From the NCBI GenBank assembly GCA_021808985.1, contig JAKBAQ010000002.1:1-43246 (forward strand): a stretch of 43,246 nt of DNA. The letters are read 5' to 3'. The DNA is from Pseudomonadota bacterium. Lineage in GTDB: Bacteria; Pseudomonadota; Alphaproteobacteria; Acetobacterales; Acetobacteraceae. A program made the translations under genes and the position numbers. A model generated the notes under the pieces. It saw only the letters and a program-made list of their open reading frames with translations, was not told the origin of the DNA and made no database searches. This document shows positions 24,059 through 31,636 of this stretch, piece by piece (position 1 is the first letter of the stretch; each line of letters opens with the position of its first letter).

Positions 24059-24630
24059 TCCCCGTGGCACTCGACCCCAAGCACCTCCAGCTGGCCATCG
24101 CCGGCAACGGCGCGCTCGCCCTGCGCCGGCTGCTTTCATTGCGCCGCGCGGGCGCCAGCGCCGTCCTGGTCTTCGCCGATGCCCCCGAACCGGAGCTGGC
24201 GGCGCAGGCCGGTGAGCATCTCCGCCCCTTCCCGCCCGATGCCGCCGCTCTGGCCGAACTGCACCTGCTCTGGATCACCGATCTGCCCGTGCACATCGCC
24301 ACCGGGCTGGCCGAAGCCGCCCGCCAGGCGCGCGTGCTGGTGAACGTGGAGGACATTCCCTCCGGATGCGACTTCCATTCCGTGGCCGAGGTCCGGCGCG
24401 GAGACCTGCTCATCACCGTCTCCACCAGCGGCGCGGCCCCCGGCCTCGCACGCGGCCTCCGCCGCGGGCTGGAAGCCTGCTTCGGCCCGGAATGGGACGC
24501 GCGGGTCGAGGAAGTCGCCGCCCTGCGCCAGGCCTGGCGTGAGGAGGGCCTGAGCATGCCCGAAATCAGCCAGCGCATCGAGGCCCTGATGACGGAGCGC
24601 TGTTGGCTCTCCTGCCCCAAACCCCAATAA
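24055..24630 (+). CDS. Siroheme synthase N-domain protein (precorrin-2 dehydrogenase/ferrochelatase type)
   Basis: This 191-residue protein matches the N-terminal module of CysG (Met8p-like), which oxidises precorrin-2 to sirohydrochlorin and can insert iron. Visible landmarks are the Rossmann start LAIAGNGALALRR, the NVED segment carrying the catalytic aspartate position, and VSTSGAAPGLARGLRRGLE, the dimerisation/active-site region. The nucleotide loop has GNG where GGG is usual, and no methyltransferase domain is attached. Siroheme is the cofactor of sulfite reductase, which fits with cysH directly downstream (100 nt). The start is constrained by an in-frame stop at 24046; GTG at 24064 is an alternative. 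Confidence 0.82.
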   Translation: MIPVALDPKHLQLAIAGNGALALRRLLSLRRAGASAVLVFADAPEPELAAQAGEHLRPFPPDAAALAELHLLWITDLPVHIATGLAEAARQARVLVNVEDIPSGCDFHSVAEVRRGDLLITVSTSGAAPGLARGLRRGLEACFGPEWDARVEEVAALRQAWREEGLSMPEISQRIEALMTERCWLSCPKPQ

Positions 24631-24730
24631 GCCACGCCGGCAAGCTCTCCTTTTCGTTGTTTTAGGTATATTCCATGACCATCCCTCCCCTCCCGACTCC
24701 GACCAGGCACGACCATAAGGAGGCCGCGTG

Positions 24731-25420
24731 ATGCTCGACACGGTAGACCCCGCCGCCGGGCTGGCCGTGCTGGCTGACGCCATCACCTCCCGTTTCGCCG
24801 GCAAAATCGCCCTGGTGTCCTCCTTCGGCACCGAATCGGCGATCCTGCTGCACATGGCCGCGCAGATCGACAAGGCGACGCCGGTCGTCTTCCTGGAAAC
24901 CGGCAAGCTCTTCCCCGAAACCCTGGCCTATCGCGACACGCTGATCGCCCGCCTCGGCCTCACCGATGTGCGCAACATCCGCCCCAGCCCCACGCAGCTC
25001 GCCACCTGGGACCCTGAAGGCACGCTCTGGGAACGTGACACCGAACTCTGCTGCGCGATTCGCAAAACCAACCCACTGGACCAGGCCCTGGAAGGCTTCA
25101 CCGCCTGGATCACCGGGCGCAAGCGTGTCCAGGGCGGCGCGCGCGCCAGCCTGCAACTGGTGGAGCCCGGCGCCGATGGCCGCATCACGGTCAACCCGCT
25201 CGCCTTCTGGAGCGACGAGCAGCTGGACGCCTATTTCCTCACGCACGATCTGCCGCGCCACCCGTTGCAGGCCCAGGGCTACACTTCCATAGGCTGCGCC
25301 ACCTGCACCCTGCGCCCGCTGCCCGGCCAGGATAAACGCTCCGGCCGCTGGGCCGGGCAGAAAAAGACGGAATGCGGCATCCACACCGCCCGTCTGTCCG
25401 CCACGGCCTGGGAGATCTGA
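24731..25420 (+). CDS. cysH: Iron-sulfur adenylyl-sulfate (APS) reductase, CysH family
   Basis: This is a 229-residue enzyme that reduces APS (or PAPS) to sulfite with thioredoxin in assimilatory sulfur metabolism. The nucleotide loop is SSFGTESAILLHM. Two cysteine pairs, C107-C108 and C189-x-x-C192, are the [4Fe-4S] ligands that distinguish plant-type and most bacterial APS reductases from E. coli PAPS reductase. The catalytic cysteine is C215 in ECGIH. ATG at 24731 has AGGAGG seven bases upstream. It lies downstream of the siroheme-domain gene and ends one base before the convergent MFS gene. Sulfite reductase and ATP sulfurylase genes are not in the window. Confidence 0.93.
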   Translation: MLDTVDPAAGLAVLADAITSRFAGKIALVSSFGTESAILLHMAAQIDKATPVVFLETGKLFPETLAYRDTLIARLGLTDVRNIRPSPTQLATWDPEGTLWERDTELCCAIRKTNPLDQALEGFTAWITGRKRVQGGARASLQLVEPGADGRITVNPLAFWSDEQLDAYFLTHDLPRHPLQAQGYTSIGCATCTLRPLPGQDKRSGRWAGQKKTECGIHTARLSATAWEI

Positions 25421-25421
25421 C

Positions 25422-26843
25422 CTATCCGCGATGCCCGCTCAGCGCCTCGCCGGCCGTGGGGTGCAGCCTGGCGCAAAACGGCACCGCCATCAATGAGAAC
25501 AGCCCCACCACGATAAACCCCATCGCATAGTCCGACTGCATCGCCACCGCATGGTGGTGCAGCCGGGCGGAGACCTCGAGCGTGGTGGCGCCCACCACAA
25601 TCCCCAAGGTCAGCGTCAGCTGCTGGATGGTGGAATATAGCGAGGTCGCGGCCGACATCTGGGCGCGCGGCACATCGCCATAGGCGATAGTATTGAACGC
25701 GGTGAACTGCAGCGAGCGGAAAAACCCGCCCATCAGCAAAATCGCATCCAGCACCAGCGGCGGCCAGTCCGGCTGAAAGCTCGCGCACACCATGATGAAC
25801 AACGCCGCGATGAAGCCGTTGAGCATCAGCACGGTGCGAAACCCGAACCGCCGCAACAGCGGCTGCGCCGCCGGTTTCATCGCCAGCGCGCCGGCGGCCG
25901 ATGCGAAGGTGATCAACCCGCTCTGCATGGGCGATTTGCCAAACCCCAGTTGCAGCATCAGCGGCAGCAGAAACGGCAGCGCCCCCACGGCAATGCGGAA
26001 CAGGCTGCCCGCCACCACCGAACTAGCGAAGGTGGGTATCCGCAGCAGCGTGAAATCCAGCACCGGATGCGGGTGGCGGCGCATATGCACCATATAAACC
26101 CCAACCGCGCCCACCCCGGCCGCGAGCGCGCCAAACGTCCAGGAGAGCGGCACGAGATTGCGGCCCGCCGTCTCAAACCCCACCATCATCGCCGCCATGG
26201 CGAACCCGGTCAGGATCAATCCCCATATATCCAGCTTGCCGCCCCGCTCCGCCTCGCGGCTGTCGGGAATGAACAGGCTCACCGCGATCACCCCGATGAT
26301 GCCGATCGGCACGTTGATATCAAACACCCAGCGCCAGGAAAAATAAGTGACGATAAACCCGCCCAGCGGCGGCCCCAGAATCGGGCCGATGAGGGCCGGC
26401 ATGGTCAGCCATGACATCGCGGCCACCATCTGCGCCCGGCTGACCGAACGCAGCAGCACCAGCCGCCCCACGGGCAGCATCATCGCCCCGCCCAGCCCCT
26501 GCACCACCCGCGCCAAGACCAGAAACCCAAGGCCGGGCGCCATTCCGCAGGCCACCGAGGCGATGGTGAAAATCACGATCGCCAGGCGGAACACCTGCCG
26601 CGCGCCGAAATGGTCCGCCACCCAGCCGCTGGCCGGGATAAACACTGAAAGGCTGATCAGATACGAGGTGAGCGCCACGCTCATATGCAGCGGCGGCGCA
26701 CGGAAACTGCGCGCCATCGCCGGCAGCGCCGTGGCGATCACCGTGGAGTCCAGATTCTGCATGAACAAGGCCGTGGCGATGATCACCGCCATCAGCCGCA
26801 TCCGGCCCACGGAAATAACCGGTTCGGCTTCGCTCTCCGCCAT
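25422..26843 (-). CDS. MFS drug efflux transporter, DHA2 (EmrB/QacA) family
   Basis: This is a 473-residue carrier with about 14 helices. Motif D1 is seen in NLDSTVIATALPAMARSF, motif A in GWVADHFGARQVF, and the antiporter motif C in GPILGPPLGGFIVTYFSWRWVFDINVPIG, all diagnostic of DHA2 proton-drug antiporters. Its ATG overlaps the stop of the DUF971 gene (TGATG), placing it last in a five-gene leftward operon. No membrane-fusion partner (EmrA) is adjacent. Substrate unknown. Confidence 0.92.
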   Translation of the reverse strand: MAESEAEPVISVGRMRLMAVIIATALFMQNLDSTVIATALPAMARSFRAPPLHMSVALTSYLISLSVFIPASGWVADHFGARQVFRLAIVIFTIASVACGMAPGLGFLVLARVVQGLGGAMMLPVGRLVLLRSVSRAQMVAAMSWLTMPALIGPILGPPLGGFIVTYFSWRWVFDINVPIGIIGVIAVSLFIPDSREAERGGKLDIWGLILTGFAMAAMMVGFETAGRNLVPLSWTFGALAAGVGAVGVYMVHMRRHPHPVLDFTLLRIPTFASSVVAGSLFRIAVGALPFLLPLMLQLGFGKSPMQSGLITFASAAGALAMKPAAQPLLRRFGFRTVLMLNGFIAALFIMVCASFQPDWPPLVLDAILLMGGFFRSLQFTAFNTIAYGDVPRAQMSAATSLYSTIQQLTLTLGIVVGATTLEVSARLHHHAVAMQSDYAMGFIVVGLFSLMAVPFCARLHPTAGEALSGHRG

Positions 26844-27193
26844 CACTCGCGGCTGGCGCCGGCACTCTCCAGCTGGCGCAGATAATTCCGCCAGCGGATG
26901 GTGTAGTCCCGCCCCAATTCCTCAAGATAGTCCCAGGTGAATATCCCGGTATCATGCCCGTCGGAAAAACTCAGCCGCAGCGCGTAATTGCCGGTGGGCT
27001 CAACACCGCTGATCGCCACATGCTTCTTGCCTGTCACCAGCTTGGCCTGCCCCGGCCCATGCCCCTTCACCTCGGCGCTCGGGCTCTCCACCCGCAGATA
27101 CTCCGCCGGCAGGCTCAGCACGCTGCCATCCGCGTAGCTGAGCTCCAGCAAATTTTCCGCGCGCCTCAGCTTTATCTGCGCCGGCACGCTCAT
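26843..27193 (-). CDS. DUF971 (gamma-butyrobetaine hydroxylase-like N-terminal) domain protein
   Basis: This is a 116-residue single-domain protein. The pattern IKLRRAENLLELSYADGSVLSLPAEYLRVESP, then GNYALRLSFSDGHDTGIFTWDYL, is the DUF971 fold found alone in proteobacteria and as the zinc-binding N-terminal part of eukaryotic BBOX1. The bacterial form is often near Mrp/ApbC iron-sulfur carriers; that is not the case here. Start and stop overlap both neighbours by ATGA and TGATG, so it is translated as part of the operon. Function unknown. Confidence 0.88.
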   Translation of the reverse strand: MSVPAQIKLRRAENLLELSYADGSVLSLPAEYLRVESPSAEVKGHGPGQAKLVTGKKHVAISGVEPTGNYALRLSFSDGHDTGIFTWDYLEELGRDYTIRWRNYLRQLESAGASRE

Positions 27194-27375
27194 GGATTAA
27201 GAACGCGCGCTTCTTCCGCCAGCATGATCGGTATGCCGTTACGGATCGGGTAGGCCAGCCCAGCCTTGGCGCTTATCAGCTCTCCATGCTCCCTGTCATA
27301 GGTCAACGGCCCGCGGGTGAGCGGGCAAACCAGTATCTCCAGCAGCCTGGGGTCGATCGGCGGTTCATTATCCAT
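27190..27375 (-). CDS. Trm112 family protein (UPF0434, YcaR-like)
   Basis: This is a 61-residue protein. LLEILVCPLTRGPLTYDREHGELISAKAGLAYPIRNGIPIML matches the Trm112 family, normally a small zinc-ribbon. Only one cysteine is seen (VCPLT); the other usual metal ligands are absent, as in several proteobacterial members such as YcaR. Eukaryotic Trm112 activates methyltransferases; the bacterial role is not settled. It starts two bases after the LON-domain gene and overlaps the DUF971 start as ATGA. Confidence 0.88.
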   Translation of the reverse strand: MDNEPPIDPRLLEILVCPLTRGPLTYDREHGELISAKAGLAYPIRNGIPIMLAEEARVLNP

Positions 27376-27377
27376 GC

Positions 27378-28049
27378 TCAACTCGCTTTCGGTTCGTCCT
27401 CATCATCACTCCCGCCCTCGAAGGCGTTGATCTCAAGCAGCGCCAGAAGCACGCGGGCGCGTTCGGCCTCGTCGCGCGCCTCCAGCAAAGCCTGCTTCTC
27501 CTCCGCGTCAAACGGGCAGGCCATGGCCAATGAGACGACCAGCGCCGCATCCGGCATCTCGGCGATGGTGTCCCAGTTCGCCTCCACGCCGGTTTTGCTG
27601 AAATAGCGCCGCAGCGCCGCCACCAATATCCCGCGCTCATAGGGCAGGCATGCCTGCGGCTCCTGCAAATCCGCGGCAAAACCGCTGAAGGCCCCGCGCA
27701 CCCGCCGATAGCCGCGCCGCATTTCCACTTCCTCGACAATGGTGAACCGCGCGACTCCGCTCAGCGTTATGAGATAACGCCCCCCGCCGCTCTCCTCAAA
27801 CGCCGAAATCCGCCCCAGGCAGCCAATGCGGTACAGGCCGGGGCCATTATCGCCCCGCGCCAGCCGCCTGTCGGGCTGCACCATGCCCAGCATCCGCCCA
27901 GCACCCAGCGCATCCTCCACCATGGCCAGATAACGCGGCTCAAATATATTCAACGGCAGCCTGCCGCCGGGCAGCAGCAGCGCACCCGCGAGCGGAAACA
28001 CCGGAAACTCATCCGGCAATTCCTCAAGCCTGGGATGCAATGCGGTCAT
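27378..28049 (-). CDS. LON peptidase substrate-binding domain protein
   Basis: This is a 223-residue stand-alone LON N-domain. The family opening is LPDEFPVFPLAGALLLPGGRLPLNIFEPRYLAMVEDAL, followed by GMVQP and YRIGCLGRI and the GVARFTI strand. There is no ATPase or peptidase part, so it is not a protease itself; such proteins may bind or deliver unfolded substrates. It sits between the CnoX-like chaperone gene (three-base gap) and the Trm112 gene in a compact operon, a pairing common in alphaproteobacteria. Confidence 0.92.
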   Translation of the reverse strand: MTALHPRLEELPDEFPVFPLAGALLLPGGRLPLNIFEPRYLAMVEDALGAGRMLGMVQPDRRLARGDNGPGLYRIGCLGRISAFEESGGGRYLITLSGVARFTIVEEVEMRRGYRRVRGAFSGFAADLQEPQACLPYERGILVAALRRYFSKTGVEANWDTIAEMPDAALVVSLAMACPFDAEEKQALLEARDEAERARVLLALLEINAFEGGSDDEDEPKAS

Positions 28050-28052
28050 GCG

Positions 28053-28994
28053 TTAACGGAACAGCAGCGCCGAAAGCTTGCGCCGCGCCGCCATGGTGGC
28101 TTCATCGTCAAACCCCCAGGCCTCAAAAAACTTCAGCAGCTGCAGCCGCGCCGCATCCTCGTTCCAGGCCCGGTTGCGGCGCACGATCTCCAAAAGCGCA
28201 TCCGCCGCCGCCGCGCGCTCGCCCGAGGCGTTCAGCGCCGTCGCCAGCTCGTAGCGCGCCTCGAAATCATCCGGGTTGGCGGCCAGCCGCGCGTCCAGCC
28301 CGGCACGCGCGCCCTGCGCCTTGCGCCCTTCGGCCACCAGCGCCAGGGCGGAGCGGGCGCCGGCAATCTCGCCATGCTCCGCCAGCTTCTCCGGCACCCC
28401 CGCCAGCACCTCGGCCGCCTGCTCCTCATCCCCCAGCGCGATCAGCGCCCGCACCAGGCCAGACCATGCCTCCGGCTTTTCCCGGTCCGCCTGCACCGCG
28501 GCGGCAAAATGCTGCGCCGCCGCCTCGGCATCGCCCAATTCCAGCAATTCCTTGCCCTGCGCGATCAGCTCCGCCCCCGGCGCCGCCGAACCCGCCATTT
28601 TCAGCAACCCCTCGACGAATCGCCGCACCTCGCTCTCCGGCAGCGCGCCAGAGAACGTATCGGCAACCTGCCCCTGCCAAAACGCCACCACCGTGGGCAC
28701 GGACTGCAACGGCAGCCCCATACGGGTGAGCTGCGCCACCAGCGCCTGGCTCTTGTCGATGTCAATTTTCACCAGCCGCACCCGCCCGCCCTGCGCGCGC
28801 ACCACCTTCTCGAGCACCGGCGTCAGCGTCTTGCAGGGGCCGCACCATGTCGCCCAGAAATCCACCAGCACGGGAAGCTCCCGCGACGCATCGACCACAT
28901 CGGCCATGAAGGTGGTCTGGTCACTGTCGATGATCATATTTGCCGGCGGCGGCGCCGGAGTCGCATCGGTCTCGGTACTGAAAAGGCTGCTCAT
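28053..28994 (-). CDS. Thioredoxin/TPR co-chaperone, CnoX (YbbN)-like
   Basis: This is a 313-residue protein with an N-terminal thioredoxin domain (WATWCGPCKTLTPVLEKV, so the CGPC redox motif is intact) and a C-terminal helical TPR-like region of about 180 residues. This architecture is that of CnoX/YbbN, a holdase that protects proteins from oxidative overoxidation and passes them to GroEL/DnaK. E. coli CnoX has SxxC instead of CGPC; alphaproteobacterial members keep the redox pair. The start at 28994 is chosen over 29003. It is the first gene of the five-gene leftward operon. Confidence 0.9.
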   Translation of the reverse strand: MSSLFSTETDATPAPPPANMIIDSDQTTFMADVVDASRELPVLVDFWATWCGPCKTLTPVLEKVVRAQGGRVRLVKIDIDKSQALVAQLTRMGLPLQSVPTVVAFWQGQVADTFSGALPESEVRRFVEGLLKMAGSAAPGAELIAQGKELLELGDAEAAAQHFAAAVQADREKPEAWSGLVRALIALGDEEQAAEVLAGVPEKLAEHGEIAGARSALALVAEGRKAQGARAGLDARLAANPDDFEARYELATALNASGERAAAADALLEIVRRNRAWNEDAARLQLLKFFEAWGFDDEATMAARRKLSALLFR

Positions 28995-29130
28995 CACTCT
29001 CAATCCGTAAGTGTTTCCTTCAGGCAGTATATAGTATCAATCCGCCCGCTCACACCCCACGCAAAGTAACTCGCGGCGGGAGGCTTGCAATCCTCGCCGA
29101 GGCACCTTAAAGAGCCGCTCACGCCATGAG

Positions 29131-29204
29131 CGGGCGTAGCTCAGGGGTAGAGCACAACCTTGCCAAGGTTGGGGTCGAGGGTTCGAATCCCTTCGCCCGC
29201 TCCA
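29131..29204 (+). tRNA. tRNA-Gly, anticodon GCC
   Basis: The acceptor stem GCGGGCG pairs with CGCCCGC, followed by T and an encoded CCA. The D arm (GTAGCTCAGGGGTAGAGC), the anticodon loop with GCC and the T arm (GGTTCGAATCC) are all canonical. It is a single gene, not in a tRNA cluster. Confidence 0.97.
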
Positions 29205-29230
29205 TTCTCTACAAAATCAAAGGCTTGGCA

Positions 29231-29250
29231 CGGCGGCTTTTCAGCCGCCG
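29231..29250 (+). terminator. Hairpin downstream of tRNA-Gly
   Basis: CGGCGGCT and AGCCGCCG form an 8-bp stem with a TTTC loop, 26 nt past the tRNA end. Only a short T run follows, so termination is likely but possibly incomplete. Confidence 0.5.
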
Positions 29251-29326
29251 CCTTTGCCGCGGCGCCATCGGAATATTGATATTTTCCGCCGAACGGACGA
29301 GATGAAGCGCGAAAGGAACCGTTTAC

Positions 29327-29557
29327 ATGAGGCTGACCCGCTTGTTTCTATTGGCGTTGCCATTGGCCCTTGCCGCCTGCAATGAAAATGGCGCCCGCGC
29401 GCAGGGAGATTTCAACGCGGCCGGCCAGAATCTCGGCCAGGGCCATCTCGGCAGCGGCTTCAGAGACATTGGCCAAGGCTTTAGCGACGGCGCCAACGCC
29501 ACCGGCGAGGCCATCGTGCATACGGCGCATGCGGTGCAGCAGGGCTTCAGCCACTAA
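29327..29557 (+). CDS. Small putative lipoprotein
   Basis: This is a 76-residue protein with a lipoprotein signal: MRLTRLFLLALPLALAAC, giving a lipobox with C18. The mature part is rich in Gly, Asn and Gln with a repeated pattern (NLGQGHLGSGFRDIGQGFSDGANATGEAI), predicted amphipathic. It resembles entericidin-like small envelope lipoproteins in size and signal, but I cannot assign it to a family. AAAGGA lies upstream of the ATG. It follows tRNA-Gly and converges with the oxidoreductase cluster, ending 15 nt before it. Confidence 0.7.
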   Translation: MRLTRLFLLALPLALAACNENGARAQGDFNAAGQNLGQGHLGSGFRDIGQGFSDGANATGEAIVHTAHAVQQGFSH

Positions 29558-29572
29558 GCCCGGCCCCTCACA

Positions 29573-31585
29573 TCACCCCGGGGGCAATTCCCGGGTAAAC
29601 GGCCCGCCAAACAAAAACCGCCCGGCCATATGCCCCTCGCGTATGGCCGCCTGCAAATCGCGCGGCGTCTTTGCATCGCCAACAATCTCCAGCACCGGCA
29701 CCTTGCCGCGCAATTCGCCGTGCAAGCCGTTCAGCGGCTCGCGTGAGAGCACCATCACCACCAGTTCCGCCGGATATGTCTCCAGTTTTTCGCTGGCCAG
29801 CTGCCGCACCACGCTCTCCTCGGGGCGGATCTCCATCAGCTGCGCGCGCGTCACCACCCGGAACTCCCCTTTCAGCAGATGTTCCAGCGCCGGGTCCACC
29901 CGCGTCCAGCTCTCCACCGTGGGCGCCAACTGGCTAAAGCGCGTCACGAAAGTAACGGCCACGTTCCGCTCCACCAGCCATTGCGCCACGGCCAGCGCCT
30001 CATAATGCCCCACATCGTCAAAAACCAGCGCGCTGGCGGGCAAAATCCGGTTGGCCCCCACTGTCAGCAAATCCACCGAGGAGAGCACATGCGGCAAACC
30101 CGCGCCCTTTAATTGCGTGCCCGGCGTCGCGATCTGCCGTCCATCCATGCGCGGCAGCCCGCCCGTGGCCACCACCACGGCATCCGGGCGCAGGGCCAGA
30201 ATATCAGCGGCTTCCACATAGGTGTTGGTGCGCACGTCCACACCCAGCCGGTAAAGCTCGCGCTCCTGCCAGTTGGTGATATCAGCCAGCGTCTGCAGCC
30301 GCGGCGCCAGTTTGGCGATGTTGATATTCCCGCCCAAATCCGCCCGCGCCTCCAGCAATATCACCTCATGCCCGCTCAGCGCCGCCAGCCGCGCCGCCTC
30401 CATCCCCGCCGGCCCACCCCCGGCCACGACCACCCGCTTCGCCTCGCCGGCCGGCACAATCAAATCCTCCGCCAAAGTCAGCTCCGCGCCAACCGCCGGA
30501 TTCACCGCGCATCCAAGCCTGGCCGAAGCCAGCAGCCCGCCCACGCAGCCCTGATTGCACGAAATGCACGGCCGCACCTCCTCCACGCGCCCGGCGCGCG
30601 ATTTGCGCACCAGGTCCGGATCAGCGATATGCGCGCGCTGCAGCACGATCAAATCGCCCGCATCATCGCGCAGCAACTGCTCGGCCTCCTCCAGCGTGCG
30701 CACCCGCCCCGCCGCCAGAATGCGCGGAATCCTCAAGGCCCCCGCGACAATCTTGCCGCTCGACGGCAGCATCGACTCTTGCGGAAAATCCATCCCCGGC
30801 AACATGCGCGGCAACACATAATAGCTGCCCTGCGAGCCGTGGATGAAATCGATCAACCCCTCCCCCTCCAGCGCCCGCACAATCGCGCCACACTCCTGCG
30901 CCGTAATCCCCCCTTGCGTCGCTTCATCGCTGAGGCGAATCCCGATCGGAAATCCCGGCGATACCGCCGCACGGCACGCCCGCAGCGTCTCGCGCAAAAA
31001 CCGCAGGCGGTTCTCCAGGTTGCCGCCATACTCATCCTCGCGCCGGTTCATCAGCGTGGAGAGAAACTGCGTGAACAAATACCCATGCCCGGCATGAATT
31101 TCCACACCCGCAAGCCCGCCCTCCTCACAGCGCCGCGCAGCCTGGGCAAAGGCCGTCACAATCAGCGCGATCTCCTCCTGCGTCATGGCCACCGGCACCA
31201 CGCCGCTCAACGGGTTGGGCGTGGCCGAGGCGGAGAGCGCGACCCCATTGATATCAGGATACATCACACCGCCATGCGCCAGCTGCTGAAACACCGCCAT
31301 GCCATAAGGCGCGACGATTTTTTGCAATTTCTGGTACCGCGCGATGATGCCGTCATCATATGAATTCAGCCCGATCGTGAAGCTCGTCGGATGCACCGAG
31401 CACATTTCCAAAAATGAAAGTCCAACTCCGCCCTTTGCCCGCGCCTCATGGTAGGCGATCAGCTCATCGGTCAAAAACCCCTTGCCGATCCACGTGCCAT
31501 GCGCGCTGCGCACCACGCGGTTGGGGATGTTGAAGCGTCCAATCTGTATCGGCTCAAAAACGCGCTTGAATGTGCTCACGCTCAT
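29573..31585 (-). CDS. NADH:flavin oxidoreductase, FadH/2,4-dienoyl-CoA reductase-like (paralog 1)
   Basis: This is a 670-residue three-part enzyme. The N-terminal 370 residues form an old-yellow-enzyme TIM barrel binding FMN, with the active-site strand GVEIHAGHGYLFTQFLS. A [4Fe-4S] motif follows, CISCNQGCVGGLLASARLGC. The C-terminal half is an FAD/NAD(P) domain (VVVAGGGPAGMEAARLAALSGHEVILLEAR). This is the FadH architecture, which reduces conjugated C=C bonds; relatives include trimethylamine dehydrogenase and BaiCD/BaiH of bile-acid dehydroxylation. It is last in the leftward P450/Rieske cluster, 51 nt after the KstD-like gene. Substrate unknown; an enone or dienoyl intermediate is likely. 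Confidence 0.9.
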   Translation of the reverse strand: MSVSTFKRVFEPIQIGRFNIPNRVVRSAHGTWIGKGFLTDELIAYHEARAKGGVGLSFLEMCSVHPTSFTIGLNSYDDGIIARYQKLQKIVAPYGMAVFQQLAHGGVMYPDINGVALSASATPNPLSGVVPVAMTQEEIALIVTAFAQAARRCEEGGLAGVEIHAGHGYLFTQFLSTLMNRREDEYGGNLENRLRFLRETLRACRAAVSPGFPIGIRLSDEATQGGITAQECGAIVRALEGEGLIDFIHGSQGSYYVLPRMLPGMDFPQESMLPSSGKIVAGALRIPRILAAGRVRTLEEAEQLLRDDAGDLIVLQRAHIADPDLVRKSRAGRVEEVRPCISCNQGCVGGLLASARLGCAVNPAVGAELTLAEDLIVPAGEAKRVVVAGGGPAGMEAARLAALSGHEVILLEARADLGGNINIAKLAPRLQTLADITNWQERELYRLGVDVRTNTYVEAADILALRPDAVVVATGGLPRMDGRQIATPGTQLKGAGLPHVLSSVDLLTVGANRILPASALVFDDVGHYEALAVAQWLVERNVAVTFVTRFSQLAPTVESWTRVDPALEHLLKGEFRVVTRAQLMEIRPEESVVRQLASEKLETYPAELVVMVLSREPLNGLHGELRGKVPVLEIVGDAKTPRDLQAAIREGHMAGRFLFGGPFTRELPPG

Positions 31586-31636
31586 ATCCCCCTGGAATCA
31601 GCTTTTTTCCGGCTCTCCGGCCCGCCGCTCATTGTT

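Noticed and set aside
27190..27375. Trm112-like protein considered degenerate because only one cysteine remains
   Set aside because: Loss of the zinc cysteines is known in proteobacterial members of this family, and length and core sequence are intact.
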